Below are positions 23,074 to 35,100 of a DNA stretch of 64,000 bases, piece by piece (position 1 is the first letter of the stretch; the number at the start of each line of letters is the position of its first letter). The notes under the pieces are model-generated. The model had not been told where the DNA came from, ran no database searches, and was given only the letters and a program-made list of their open reading frames with translations. This stretch comes from Primula veris. Its lineage: Eukaryota > Streptophyta > Magnoliopsida > Ericales > Primulaceae. The DNA lies in the NCBI GenBank assembly GCA_963682055.1, contig OY821750.1:374501-438500 (forward strand), in the 5' to 3' direction. Both the position numbers and the translations under genes were made by a program.

Positions 23074-25573
23074 GTTTTTCATTCCTCATATAAGATTAAT
23101 GGATATGTAATAATGAATAATTGTTTGGACCAAACATGTTATTAGAATTTTTTTAAGTGTGTTTTGTAATTTTCTTTAATATAATAATTTAAAAACTGAT
23201 GAACATTCAATATTCTGTATTTTTAATATACCCAACATGTTTAGAAATCTCATGTTTAAATACCGTCGATGTTAATTAATTCCTATGAATAAGCTATTTC
23301 TCTCTGGTTATTTATAGTCTGGTTACGCTAAGTTTGCGAAACTTATTTATCATCTTTTGAAGATTATCTGTTCAGTTGATTAAGGAAATGTATTAACGAT
23401 ATTAGGCAGTACATTTGTTCAGTTTCTGTGAACTTATGAATTTATTAATTTACACTCAGCATAATTGTTGATGAACACCTATCAAGAAGCAATGTTTATG
23501 AAGAAGAAATGCAACTCAATCTAATGGTATATTTTGTTCATTCAATTGTTTATTTATTGTCTACTTTCAATCAAAAGAGATAATGTTTCTTCGAGAACCC
23601 ATTAAAATTGGAATCAAGTGAACAAACATCAAGTTTCAACCTATAAGATAGAATGTTAAGAGCCAATATTTTTTGCATGTTCATCTGGTTGGATAATCAT
23701 TAAGAATCTATATCTTGTAAAACCAAGTATTTTTTTTTTTTTTTTTTTGTTAAAGAAAAGCTTACCATATAAGAATCAGAAGGATCCGACAAGGAGCTTG
23801 TGCTTGTAGTTGTCGGAAGTAATGAAACTTTTATATCTGTGAATTTTTCAATTAGCGATTTTGATTGTGTGATAATTCAACTTAATCATGTCATGAATCT
23901 GTTAGTGTGAGTTCGCATTTGGCAGCTCTGAATTAAAGCCTGTTTTGCCAAAGAACACTAAACTAAACATAGCGTAAACTCATTAGTAAATATTTGGTAA
24001 ATAGGCATAGTTTGGTTTAGAAATAATTTTAGATTTCAGGACTAATAATGGTTGATGCTTAGAACGTCTCAACGTTGATATGGAAGTTTCTCTTAAAATT
24101 AATCTTAAAAAATATATATATATATATATATATAGATTTATACTTAATTAATAATGATTTTAGGATTTCTAGCTAATTATTTTGAATAGATATATTGATC
24201 AGTCAAGAGCTAGAGAAGATCGGAACAACGCTATTGAAATAGAAAACACACTTAATTAGCATTTGGAAAGAATTTATCTGATAGAAAAATTACTACAATT
24301 TGGTTATACATATATATATATATATATATAAATATATGGGATTTATTTAGTAAGTTGGAGCAAAAAGAGTGACTTGTTCACAAGAGATTAAACATCCATA
24401 GTACGTACTCTCAAATTAAACTGGGAAACCGTAACTAATTGAAAACATTAAATTATTATCGTTGTTAAACATATGTACTTCTGGAATAATGGTTTAGCAT
24501 GAATTTACCTTTGCTAAAAGAATTCTATCCGAAATCTCTCTGGCATTAATTTTTCGGAATTTTCAGTCTGAGAAGTTAATTAAGTTTTTTGCTTCCAGAT
24601 TATTCTAGTTGAAAAGGGAACCGGAAACACTAATCTGATTTTAAAATTTATCGCCAAATTTTTAATCACAAGATGTATCTAGCTAGCTAATTCATACCCT
24701 AATTCTACCAGATGATGTATATATTAATATTTGAAGGTGCTCTAGAACTCAATATTATGTCACAGGAACCAACTAATGGAGATGGTTTTCTACCCAGGTA
24801 CTATCAGTATCAAAAGCGACAATGAAATTTTGATATATATGGGACACCGCGGGAAGAGAACGTCATCAAAGGCTGACTCGAATGTTCGTGAAACACCCTA
24901 CGGCATTGTTGTATACAATATTTCCGGCTTGGTAGGCTCTTTTCTGAAGAATATCTGGTTATTATAGTATATCTAGTATCTCTTACCACAAGAGAAATAA
25001 AACAAATCTATGGCAAGTTATATCAAAGTTCATGTTTAATAGTGTTCCAAATTTAATTTAAATCCAAATTTAATTAGTGTTCCACCTTGTTAGATTTACA
25101 ACTTTTAAATCCATGTTCATTTTGGAAGTAAAAGTTATAGATATCTAAATCAAAATTCAGTTTTGATATATATGTATGTGTGTATGTACTTGTGTCAAAA
25201 TTAAACTCATGTATTCTAACCTCTAAATGAAAAATGAAAATTTCATGTTTAGGGCAAATTAAAGTAGGTACAAGTAGGAGAGACAACTTTGTATGGATTT
25301 TAAATTGTGGATGAACAAACAAATATCTGTTAAAATTTTACAAGAAAAATGTAATTGTATAATTGAGAAACACAAGTCCATTACAATTTTGTCACAAATA
25401 TTTGCACAGACTTTGATAACTGCATACATGGCAGTGCATAGCTCGTTCATAGTAGATATTGCTCGAAAAACATTTTTTCTTACACATTTTTCATATTCAA
25501 AAAATCAACCCGCTGATTTGTCATATTACATGACATATCTATCTCATCAAGAGTTTTGATTGTTATTAATACT

Positions 25574-25875
25574 AAATTTAATAATTTTTTTAATTTTTAA
25601 TTAATATTTAAATTTAGGATAAACTCAACTACGGTTATATTATTATTTGAGTTTTTAATGGATTGAGCTTTTAGATTTAATTTTTTTTTATTTTTAATTA
25701 ATATTTAAATTTAGTTTAGGCTCAAGTAGGGTTATAATATATTTTTATTTGAGTTTTTAGTGGGTTGGGTTTTAGATTTAATAAATTTTTTTATTTTTAA
25801 TTAATATTTAAATTTAGTTTATGTTCAACTAATGTTCTAGTATATTTTTATTTGACTTTTTAGTAGATTGAGTTT
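25574..25875. repeat. tandem repeat, about 100-bp unit, three copies
   Basis: Each unit runs from AGATTTAAT through TTTTTAATTAATATTTAAAT to a GAGTTTTTAGTGG-like end. The three copies begin near 25574, 25673 and 25774. Confidence 0.85.
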
Positions 25876-26704
25876 TTATTACGTTGAATATTTATATTTA
25901 TATTTTGATTTATCAAATTATAGAATTTTATTTATATTTGGAGGGATAAATATGTATTATCTTGTATTTCCAATCCAAATTCTTTCTTCATTCATATCAT
26001 TTCCGAATATTAAAACATTAAACAGCATCCCAGCGCACAGAAATGAATTTTGTAATTCATGAAAAAAAATAGTAAATGTATTTGAGAAAACAAATGTTGC
26101 AAATATTATAAAACAATTCTATTTTATAAAAATCACTCATAAGTCACACAAGTACAGTACTCATGCTTTTTATTACATTTTGGAGTATACATATCGGTCG
26201 CATGCGCATCACGTGCATGTCAAGTACAAAAAGTTAATAACAAATGCCATAAATATGACATTTTCCATAACAACCAAAACTTTGAGAAAATAGACACGAT
26301 GATAAAGTTGCAATTGCTTTTTTAGGTAAAATACAAATGACCCTCTGGAGGTATGCGCTATTTGCAAATAGACCCCATAAACTATCAATTATTTAAAATA
26401 ACCCAGATAAACTATCAAATATTTGTAATTAACCCCTAGTTCATATTTAAAAGGATATAACTTTTTATTCGTGTGTATGTTTTACAAAAAAAGCTTTAAC
26501 AGTTATAAAAAAGCTATAAAAAATAATTAGTAAATTTACCATAGTTATGATTAGATCTTGGAGAACATTGACAAACGTTTGATAAGTGATGTTACAATGC
26601 ATCCAGGCGCGCATCTTCTGAAGCATGCCATGAAGGCAGTTTTTTAATAACACTCGTTTACACAATTGGATATGCAGATTGCACTTAATTTCAAATTATT
26701 TAGT

Positions 26705-27200
26705 ATTACTATCCATTTTATTTTATTTTACTGTTTTTATATTATTTTTTTATTATTAAAAAAAGAAAGGGTATAATTGTAGGATTTAGTAAGTACTGTA
26801 AATGAGATTTCTATAGATAAAAAATAGAGAATGAGTGAGTTATTATTAAACAATAAGTATTTACATTTTCAAAACTCATCATTAGAGTAATAAAAATGCA
26901 CGTGCTTTAATATTATTACCCATTTTTATTTTTTTACTGTTTTTATAGTATTGTTTTATTATTAAAAAAAGAAAGAATGAAATTATAGAATTTAATAAGT
27001 ACTCTAAATAGGTTTTCTGTAGAGAAATAAAATAGAGTGAGTGAATAAGAGAAAAGGAACGAAGGTGATCGAGTTATATACAGTTTCATTGATTTTATTT
27101 CAAATATTATAAGACAACAAGTATTTATATTTTCAAAACTCATCATTAGCAGCATAAAAACTGCACGCACTTTAATATTACTATCCATTTTATTTTTTTC
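26705..27200. repeat. tandem repeat, 210-260 bp unit, two copies plus partial
   Basis: Units begin with ATCCATTTTATTTTATTTTA-like sequence near 26709, 26920 and 27180. They share TTTTCAAAACTCATCATTAG and a 3' part with GCACG(T/C)(G/A)CTTTAATATTA. A shorter stretch at 26195-26265 also recurs at 27210-27275. Confidence 0.75.
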
Positions 27201-27278
27201 ATATTAATGTGAAATTGTACTCATCACGTGCATGTCATGTGCATGTTAAATACAAAAAGTTAACAACGAATGCCATAA

Positions 27279-28154
27279 ATATTCTATATTATATAAAATT
27301 TCTTGGCGCTAATTTTCATAGTGTTCTTTCCTCAAATTTTATTGTTTCTAAAAGGTAGTAGTAGTTAAAAGATCCAATCAAAAATATGATAAAAAAGACG
27401 AAAGATGATACGAAAAATGTCCCTACATGGGTGAAGGTCATGTGCATATATAACATGATCTTTTAATTAAGTAAATAAAAATTACCTTTTTATACGAAAA
27501 ATAAAAAAGAGAGAACGTGACAATAATGTATCTTTAGCTAAAAACGGGAAGATAGGAATTGCCCCAAAATGGATTGGATTAGGCAGCATGTTGCCCAGTA
27601 CTACAGTTCCGTGTTATTACAAAATTTCATTTCGTATCTTGTTCTTCCTTTTATAACTTTTAATTAGAACTTTTAAATTTCTTTTTTCAGGTCAATCTGG
27701 TCATCATTTTTAACGGTTTCGCAAGTGATCCGACGACATCCCTTACAGTTTTTCAAGTTTTGTAGAGTTTGGCAATTTTAAAAAAGCCACCAAAAGATCG
27801 ATATTGCAGTTCACTTCAAAGTTTCAGTCCAAACGAATTCATGGTACTTCGATCTCCTGGAATACTTATGTACGTACAAGGTTCAGGTGTAGTTTAAACG
27901 GAAGGAATTTCCGAAGATATTAATTACCTGTCTACTGCTGATCAAATTATTACTCCATTTTACTAGGACCAAAGTACTGTACTTGTTAGCAATTTGGTTG
28001 CTTTAATATTTGGGTTCACTTGTTCTTTTGTCTGTCTTTTTTATTAATAAACCTTGGTATCCCTAGTTACAACTAAAATAAGGTTACTAATTAATACTAC
28101 TATAAAATATATATACTCCTGTGCAGTGTGCGTGTAACAAAAATTGAGAGATAA
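27279..28154. repeat. duplicated block A copy (partner 7061-7903)
   Basis: Collinear with 7061-7903, including the CTGTAACAAAAATTGAGAGA-like right edge, with a few indels. Confidence 0.8.
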
Positions 28155-28994
28155 AAAAATTATGTGCCTAAAAATTAGAGTTGGAGACTAAAAATTTATT
28201 TTTGTGTTTAAAAATTATTTTTATCCCGAAAAGTTACAATTTGAAGGCAAAATTTGATTGCCTCTAAAAAATATTATTTGTAGCTATTGTTCTGTTCTTA
28301 ATGTAAAGACTTTACATTATAAGTGGGATATAAATAAGATGGAAATTTAGCATCTGTACAAGTCATGATAAGAGAAAGAATCATATAATAGATTTCATGC
28401 TATCAAAATTCTAGTTGATTACCTCTTCTTCCATTGTTTGAAATAAAAGGGGAAAATAGTTAGAAATGTTTAATTGAATCAAATCAGAGAAAAACTGAAA
28501 CTAAAAAGGTTTATATCTGTTGTGACTTGAAAAGAGGCCGGATTTGTTGTGTAAATTATGACAATCTAAGATATAAAAATAATGTTCTTGTTTGGTACTC
28601 TTGCACAAAATCCAAATACCACATACAATTTTGAGTTTAGTTGGTTCGGCCAGTAAGAAAATTATATTTCATATGATTGAGTGCGGATATACTTTTAACA
28701 TGATTGGAACTTGATATTAAAAGAAAATCTAGAATGATTTAGCTTAATTGCATGCACAGATCAAAAGGAGAAGTAAATGAGATTTGAGAGATTTCTGCTA
28801 ATATATATAAAAAAAAAAATCGGGGAAATCGATTGGCAAACTTTACATGAAAGTAGATAAATAGTTTTAGTTCCAGGTTTCTATTGCTTCATTTAAGTTT
28901 TGTCCTTTATTTTCTTACCATAACACCATATCTCTACAATTTTCAACTCTTATTACATTTCTCCGCAACTTAGTATATACACGTACACTACAAC

Positions 28995-29241
28995 TTGATG
29001 ATTAGTATACTAATTGATACATTTTCTTGGAGGATTAGTATGTACACGTAGCAACATACAAACGAGTATAACTATATATAGGGTTAAATTTAAAATACGG
29101 TTCCGTCCACTAATTTTATCAATAAAGTTTGGGTTGGTACACCACCCTTCAAAACTACCAATCGGTATAACAACGATAGGTTTTTCGAAAATTGAGTAAA
29201 CCTAGTGTTCCATTCCGAAGAGAATTTTCTTAGGCATAGTG
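28995..29241. repeat. duplicated block B copy (partner 10159-10403)
   Basis: Similarity ends sharply at CTTAGGCATAGT in both copies; after that the flanks differ. Confidence 0.8.
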
Positions 29242-29546
29242 GCACTAATTAGGTAAAAAAACACCTAGTTATTATATACGCCATTTTATCATGTTTTTCG
29301 AAACTTTTTGACTATTTTAACACTTTCCTTTTATTAAGTCAATTTTTCCCCTATGCATTATATTAAAACGTTTAAGTTACTACTTTCGAGGTGCTAATTG
29401 TGAATTTTGGCAGGGCACTGTTTATCTGTAAAATGATACTCCGTATTTAGTGACTAAATTAATGTGCTAACCTTTGATAATTGACATGTATATGTACATG
29501 TATAGGTAATGGATTTGTAATTAATTCGCTTCCTTATTTTGAGTAG

Positions 29547-30540
29547 GCTTCATATGAGTTTGAGGAAGGTGAGGTTGTGGCCATTGCGGTGCACCCTAGC
29601 GACGTTGACTTTGTTTGCTCGCTTTTAACTGGTGGATGCAAGTAATTATCCGTCTGTGTATATATAGTATTGACATTGTCTCAATATAAAAAAAAGTTTT
29701 TGGTTAATTTTTTTGTTTAACTTAAGTCGGGACCCCTTTCCTGGTCATACTTGCCGGTACTGACATCTGATCGTTATAAATCAGTTTAAAAAAGTTTGTT
29801 GACATTCTAGATTTTGTATTATGAGTGTCATTTTCTGTAGTTGATGTTTCTATATGATGAGTATGCATTCAAGATTACTATTCGAGGATTTGAGCACTAG
29901 AGTTCAACTTGTTCTTCTTTTAACCAATGCTTGATTATTCAATTTTCGCAACTTTTGTTTTCTATAAAAACATTTTGTCCAAAAGACTCCAAATAGAATC
30001 TGTCTTTAGCATTTATTTATACATCCAAGTATGTTATGGGTACGCATTTTAGAATATTCCCTCTAACATTAATCTTGTTTTTTTTTTTTCATTTCTTGTG
30101 TCTTACCTTTTCAACACTACTTGTGATTGAGATTATTTTCTATTCGTATTATTTATACATCCAAGTATGTTATGGGTAGTTTCTTTATATGATCATTGTG
30201 GTTCTTCTCTCTGTTCATGGTTTTGACATTGACAAATTTCGGTTTTTTCCATCCGTAGATGGTTCGAGCAACATAGTCAAGAAACGCAAACTAAATTGTT
30301 GGTTAAAGAACTTGCACCTCAATCTCAAACACGCTGGAACTTAAAAATGTGTAGCCTTGGGTGTTGATGGATCTAAATTTGCTAGTGGTGGTGTGGTAAG
30401 AAACAGCCCATATGTTTTTACATGTATTTTGGAATAACGTATATGGTTAATGGTGAAATAATTACGAACTTTGTCCCTGTGTGTTTTTAAATTTTAGGAT
30501 GAACCAAGAGCTCACAGGATATGGATTTTAGGTGTGAACC
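29547..30540 (+). pseudogene. SEC12-like (PHF1-family) WD protein fragment, broken
   Basis: Three plus-strand exon pieces match plant SEC12-like proteins, ER membrane exchange factors for the Sar1 GTPase in COPII budding. Exon 29547-29641 reads YEFEEGEVVAIAVHPSDVDF then VCSLLTGGCK. Exon 30259-30395 reads WFEQHSQETQTKLLVKELAP, then a one-base frameshift, then VALGVDGSKFASGGV. Exon 30498-about 30530 starts DEPRAH. The introns between the first two pieces have plausible borders and the phase fits (the split lysine codon). The piece that should encode HLRILEWPSLRIIL is missing or unrecognisable, and the rest of the propeller and the C-terminal membrane anchor are absent. It is interrupted downstream by the 10-kb retrotransposon. 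It is a decayed partial copy. Confidence 0.78.
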
Positions 30541-30793
30541 TGTCTTGAATTAATTTTAATGGTTAACAAGTGTTTGTAAATACCAGGTATCAAGTAGCTG
30601 ATGGGTCAATGTTACTATTTTAATCTATTAAAAGATAATTTGAGGCAAAGAGCAATACATTTATTTTAATGTAGTGAGACTAGCTAGTTGAAACTGAACC
30701 AATAACTTGAACACGGGAGATTAAATTGTAGAAAGACAAGCCCTAATGGGCTAATTAAGACTATTAACAATTCTCTATTACCCATAACTATTA
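30541..30793. other. short spacer before the retrotransposon
   Basis: No gene seen. It ends with GAATT (30794-30798), the left target duplication of the Sirevirus-like element. Confidence 0.5.
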
Positions 30794-30798
30794 GAATT

Positions 30799-32061
30799 TG
30801 TTAGGACCAGATTTCTGGTCTAAATATTGTTAATTGTCTATTGGTTTTTACTAAATAAATCCTAACTGTTATTAATAACTAAGACAGGATTGACAGGTTC
30901 CAAGTACCAGTTGCAACCTCAGTTACAACCTACTAAGTTAGTAGTATTAGGTTTCACGTACTGGTTGCAACCTTAGTTACAACCTGTGGTGACAGGTTTC
31001 AAGTACCAGTTGCAACCTCAGTTGCAACCACAGTTCAACCTGCTGTTAAAACAGAATTCTGTCTTGTTTCATTATTCTACATTACTACTTGTTTGATGCT
31101 AATCTTTTGTTTTAAAGAATGTAGGATATATTCTCATAAGGTCTTAAACGTGTATATGTGTTTATTGAGAATATTAATGTGTTAAGGAAAGATGTTTTAT
31201 AAAAGATATAAAGAGATTAGTTTATAAGGTTATGTTTCCTTTTAATATATATATCTCTATTCTTATGCTTGTCCTTATCACTTGTTTCAATCTTTTGATT
31301 CTTATAATATTCAGTAAAGATATGTATAAAGATTGATTGATATGTGGAGTTAAATGTTTCATATGTTTATGAAAAGATATTATCTTTAAAAGATCATATC
31401 TTTATATGTTTCCTTTCAAAGGAAAAGATTAACTCCTACTTTCAAGTGTGTTACTAAACAGGTATTAATCAAAGATGATTAGAGTCAATCCATGCTGAAG
31501 AATCTCGTGATACTTGGAGAGATTGAAGCTAATCAACCAAGTCAAAAGCAATCAAAAGATATTGAAGATAGAAGATTGTTTTTACTTGTTTATATACTTA
31601 GTAACCTAAGCTTGTAAAGGTGTGTGTTCTAAATTATAAAGAACTTATTTTCTAGAGAGAATACACGTGAGCTTTAAAAAGAAAAACAATGGTGGGATGC
31701 CATTGATTTATAAGTGATAGTTATAGAGTAGGAGCAATATAGTGATAGGCAGAAAAACATAGAGGGAGTCTAAGTTTTTCATTAAGACTTGAGTCATATA
31801 TTGTAAGCTTTTTATAATATCATAATCTGGGTAAGTGCCCCGGAGACGTAGCCTAGTTAGGTGAACTCCGTTGTTAAATGTGCGTGTGAATTATTTCCAA
31901 GTACATTTAATTTTAAAACAGTTTCTGTCCATTAATACACTTGGTTCCAACTGCAGTTCCAACCTCACTTGAAACCTTATACACTTGGTTCAAACTGCAG
32001 TTCCAACTCCACTTGGAACCTTACTGCAAAACTGCATCTAGAACAGCGGATAGGAATTTCA
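30799..32061 (+). repeat. 5' LTR of the Sirevirus-like element
   Basis: 1263 bp, TGTTAG...TTCA. Contains two clusters of the 12-bp GTTGCAACCTCA-type motif (about 30896-31046 and 31944-32030). An AT-rich TTTATAAAAG near 31196 is a candidate promoter box. Confidence 0.95.
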
Positions 32062-32063
32062 TT

Positions 32064-32076
32064 TGGTATCAGAGCT
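32064..32076 (+). promoter_or_regulatory. primer-binding site (initiator tRNA-Met type)
   Basis: TGGTATCAGAGC, the usual complement of the 3' end of plant initiator methionine tRNA, lies two bases after the 5' LTR and primes minus-strand DNA. Confidence 0.9.
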
Positions 32077-32120
32077 TCACACTAGATCTTACTTAGTGTG
32101 GATCCTGTGTTCTAGTAACA

Positions 32121-35100
32121 ATGGACTTAATGAGGGAAGGAAACGCCTTCAACAAACCTCCATTGCTTGAAGGAGGAGTAAACTATGGAGTATGGAAAAT
32201 TAGAATGAGGTCCTTCATCAAACAGCAGAATGAACATGCATGGAAGACTGTTATGTATGGATGGGAGGCTCCAACTACCATGGATAATGAAGGAGAACTG
32301 ATTCTCTTACCTGAAGACAGATGGTCTGCTGAAGAAGACAGAAAATCAAGTGCCAACTCAACAGCCATAAACTTGATTTTTGCTGGTGTAACTCTCAGCG
32401 TATTCAGGTATATCTCTCATTGTGAAACAGCTAAAGAAGCATGGGATATTTTGCAAGTTACTTTTGAAGGAACAACTAAAGTAAAAGCTTTCAAACTTCA
32501 ACAGTTAACTACCCAATTTGAGAACTTAAGAATGGAGGAAGATGAAAACATTGAACAATTTAATGGTAGAATCTGCCACATTGCTCATCAAGCTGGAACA
32601 TTAGGTGAAAAATACAGTGATGCTAAGCTTGTTAAGAAAACTCTTAGGTCACTCCCAGAAAGGTTTGAAATTAAGGTCACAGCTATTGAAGAATCAACTG
32701 ACTTAGATAATCTTAAACTTGAAGAACTCATAGGAAATCTTAGTACACATGAACTGAAATTCTTCAAACATAAAAGACCAGAAAAGGGAATAGCATTTCA
32801 AGCTAAGAAATCTGAATCTAATACCTGTGATAAAATGAGTGATGAAGAACAACTAGCTTTCTTTGCAAAAAAGGTGTACAAGAAGTTTTATAAGAAAAAG
32901 GAGGATGATACTGGTTCATCTAAAAACTTTCAGAAAAAGGATAACCAGTTTAAGACAGAGTCTAGATTCAATAATAACTCTACAGGAAAGTGGAATTCCA
33001 AAGAAAAGGATAACAAAGAATACAAATCTAAAGAGATTCAGTGTAGAGAATGTAGAGGTTTTGGTCATATTCAGGCTGAGTGTGCAAACACTTTAAAAAG
33101 AAACAAAAATGCTTATATAACCACTCATAGTGATAGTGATTCTGAGAGTAACAGTGATGAAGAGGATGGTTCAAATTTTGTTAATTTCATGGGAATAATT
33201 ACTGAAAAAGAACCTACTTATGAAAGTGACTGTGAGCATGTTTCAACCCCAGTTACAACTGCCTGTGAAACATATAGCAGTGATGAGGAAGAGCCCTCTG
33301 ATGAAAACATTACTAAGCAATACCTTGTTCTGTATGAAAAATATAAAAGTCTGAGTAAACAATGTTTGATCATAAGCAAGCTGAATGTTGATCTAAAGGA
33401 TGAGGTCAAAAATCTTACTGAGAAGCTTAAATTACAACTGGCTGAACTTACTGAAACTAAAAAGATAATAAAATTGCTGAATGTCTCTGCTTCAGATAAA
33501 TTAGATGACATGCTGTCATATTCTAGAGGATCCAAAGATATCAGTGGTCTAGGGTACTATGGTGGTAAGAGTACAGGAAAAACTACTTTTATTGAAGCAG
33601 TTGCTAAAGCTAAAACTCATGATTTTGATCACAAGGTTAGAAGCTCAGTTGCAACCAGAGTTGCAACCAGGAATAAAACGCAGGTTTATGTAAAGAAGGT
33701 TGGAAGCTCAGTTACAACCAAAGTTGCAACCATGAACAAACTGAATAACTTTAGGTTGAAATTGTGCAATTTTTGTAAAAAACCTGGTCATTCTGAAGTC
33801 CAGTGTTATTTAAAAAGGAACAGAAAGTACATTTCCCAGAAAACCTGGTTGGCCTCTGTCAATAAAAATTTGAAATGGGTTTGGAAAGTTAAAGAAAAAG
33901 CAATCTTAGTTGCTAACAACAAAGCTGTTATCAACTCTTTGAATGCTGTTACTTCTAATGATTGGTATTTTGACAGTGGATGCTCTAAGCATATGACAGG
34001 TACTGCAAGCCTCCTAAAAAATGTCACCATTCTTACAGGTAACACTGTTGTGTTTGGAGGAGGAGATACAGGTAAAATTATTGGTAAAGGTACCTTAAAC
34101 AAACCTGGAATGCCTGATATTGAGGATGTTTTTCTTGTAGATGGTCTAAAAGCTAATCTAATTAGTATCAGTCAACTCTGTGATAATGAAATGACTGTTA
34201 AATTTGACAAAGAAAGGTGTCTAATTACTAATCTTAACAATGATTTAATCATGACTGGAGTTAGATCAACCAACAGTTGCTATGTGTTTGAAAAAGCTGA
34301 AAAAGAATTGCCTCAAAGTAGGTGTAATCAAGCTATTTCTAATAATGCAGATATTTGGCATAAAAGGCTTGGGCATGTGAATTACAAAACTTTAGATAAG
34401 CTTGTTAAAAAAGAGTTGATAAGAGGAATTCCTAAACTTAGTGCTAAAACTCAAAGTGTCTGTGGTGATTGTGCTATAGGAAAACAAACCAAAAGTATAC
34501 ACAAAAGTACTAGTCTAATCTACACTAAAAGAGTCTTAGAACTTCTTCACATTGACTTGATGGGTCCTATGCAAACTGCCAGTATAGGTGGTAAGAAGTA
34601 CATTCTAGTAGTTGTAGATGATTTCTCTAGATACTCTTGGGTAGTGTTCTTAAAGGATAAGTCTGAAACTTTTGAACTATTCAAAACTCTGTGCTTAAAA
34701 CTGCAAGTTGAAAAAGGTTCCACTAGTGGTAATATTGCTAGGATTAGAAGTGATCATGGAACTGAATTTGAAAATATCAGGTTTAAAGAATTCTGCAACT
34801 CCTTAGGAATATGTCATGAGTTCTCTGCTCCTAAGACTCCTCAGCAAAATGGCATAGTTGAAAGGAAAAATAGAACCATTCAGGAAATGGCTAGAGTAAT
34901 GCTTAATTCTAAGAAACTTGCCAATAGATTTTGGGCTGAAGCTGTTAATACTGCCTGTCATATAGTTAATAGAGTTTATATTACTAAAGGTACTTCCATG
35001 ACAGCTTATGAAATATGGAAAGGTAGAAAACCCAATGTAAAGTATTTTCAAGTGTTTGGATGTGTTTGCTATATTCTCAGAGATAGAGAGCATCTTGGTA

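Larger units (their letters stand above)
23074..29546. other. gene-poor spacer with duplicated blocks and tandem repeats
   Basis: Blocks 23782-23965, 27279-28154 and 28995-29241 are collinear copies of 6388-6569, 7061-7903 and 10159-10403. TA microsatellites lie near 24113-24135 and 24311-24330. Tandem repeats are at 25574-25875 and 26705-27200. A 63-codon open stretch at 24776-24967 looks more protein-like than random but matches nothing I know and has no clear partners. Confidence 0.55.
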
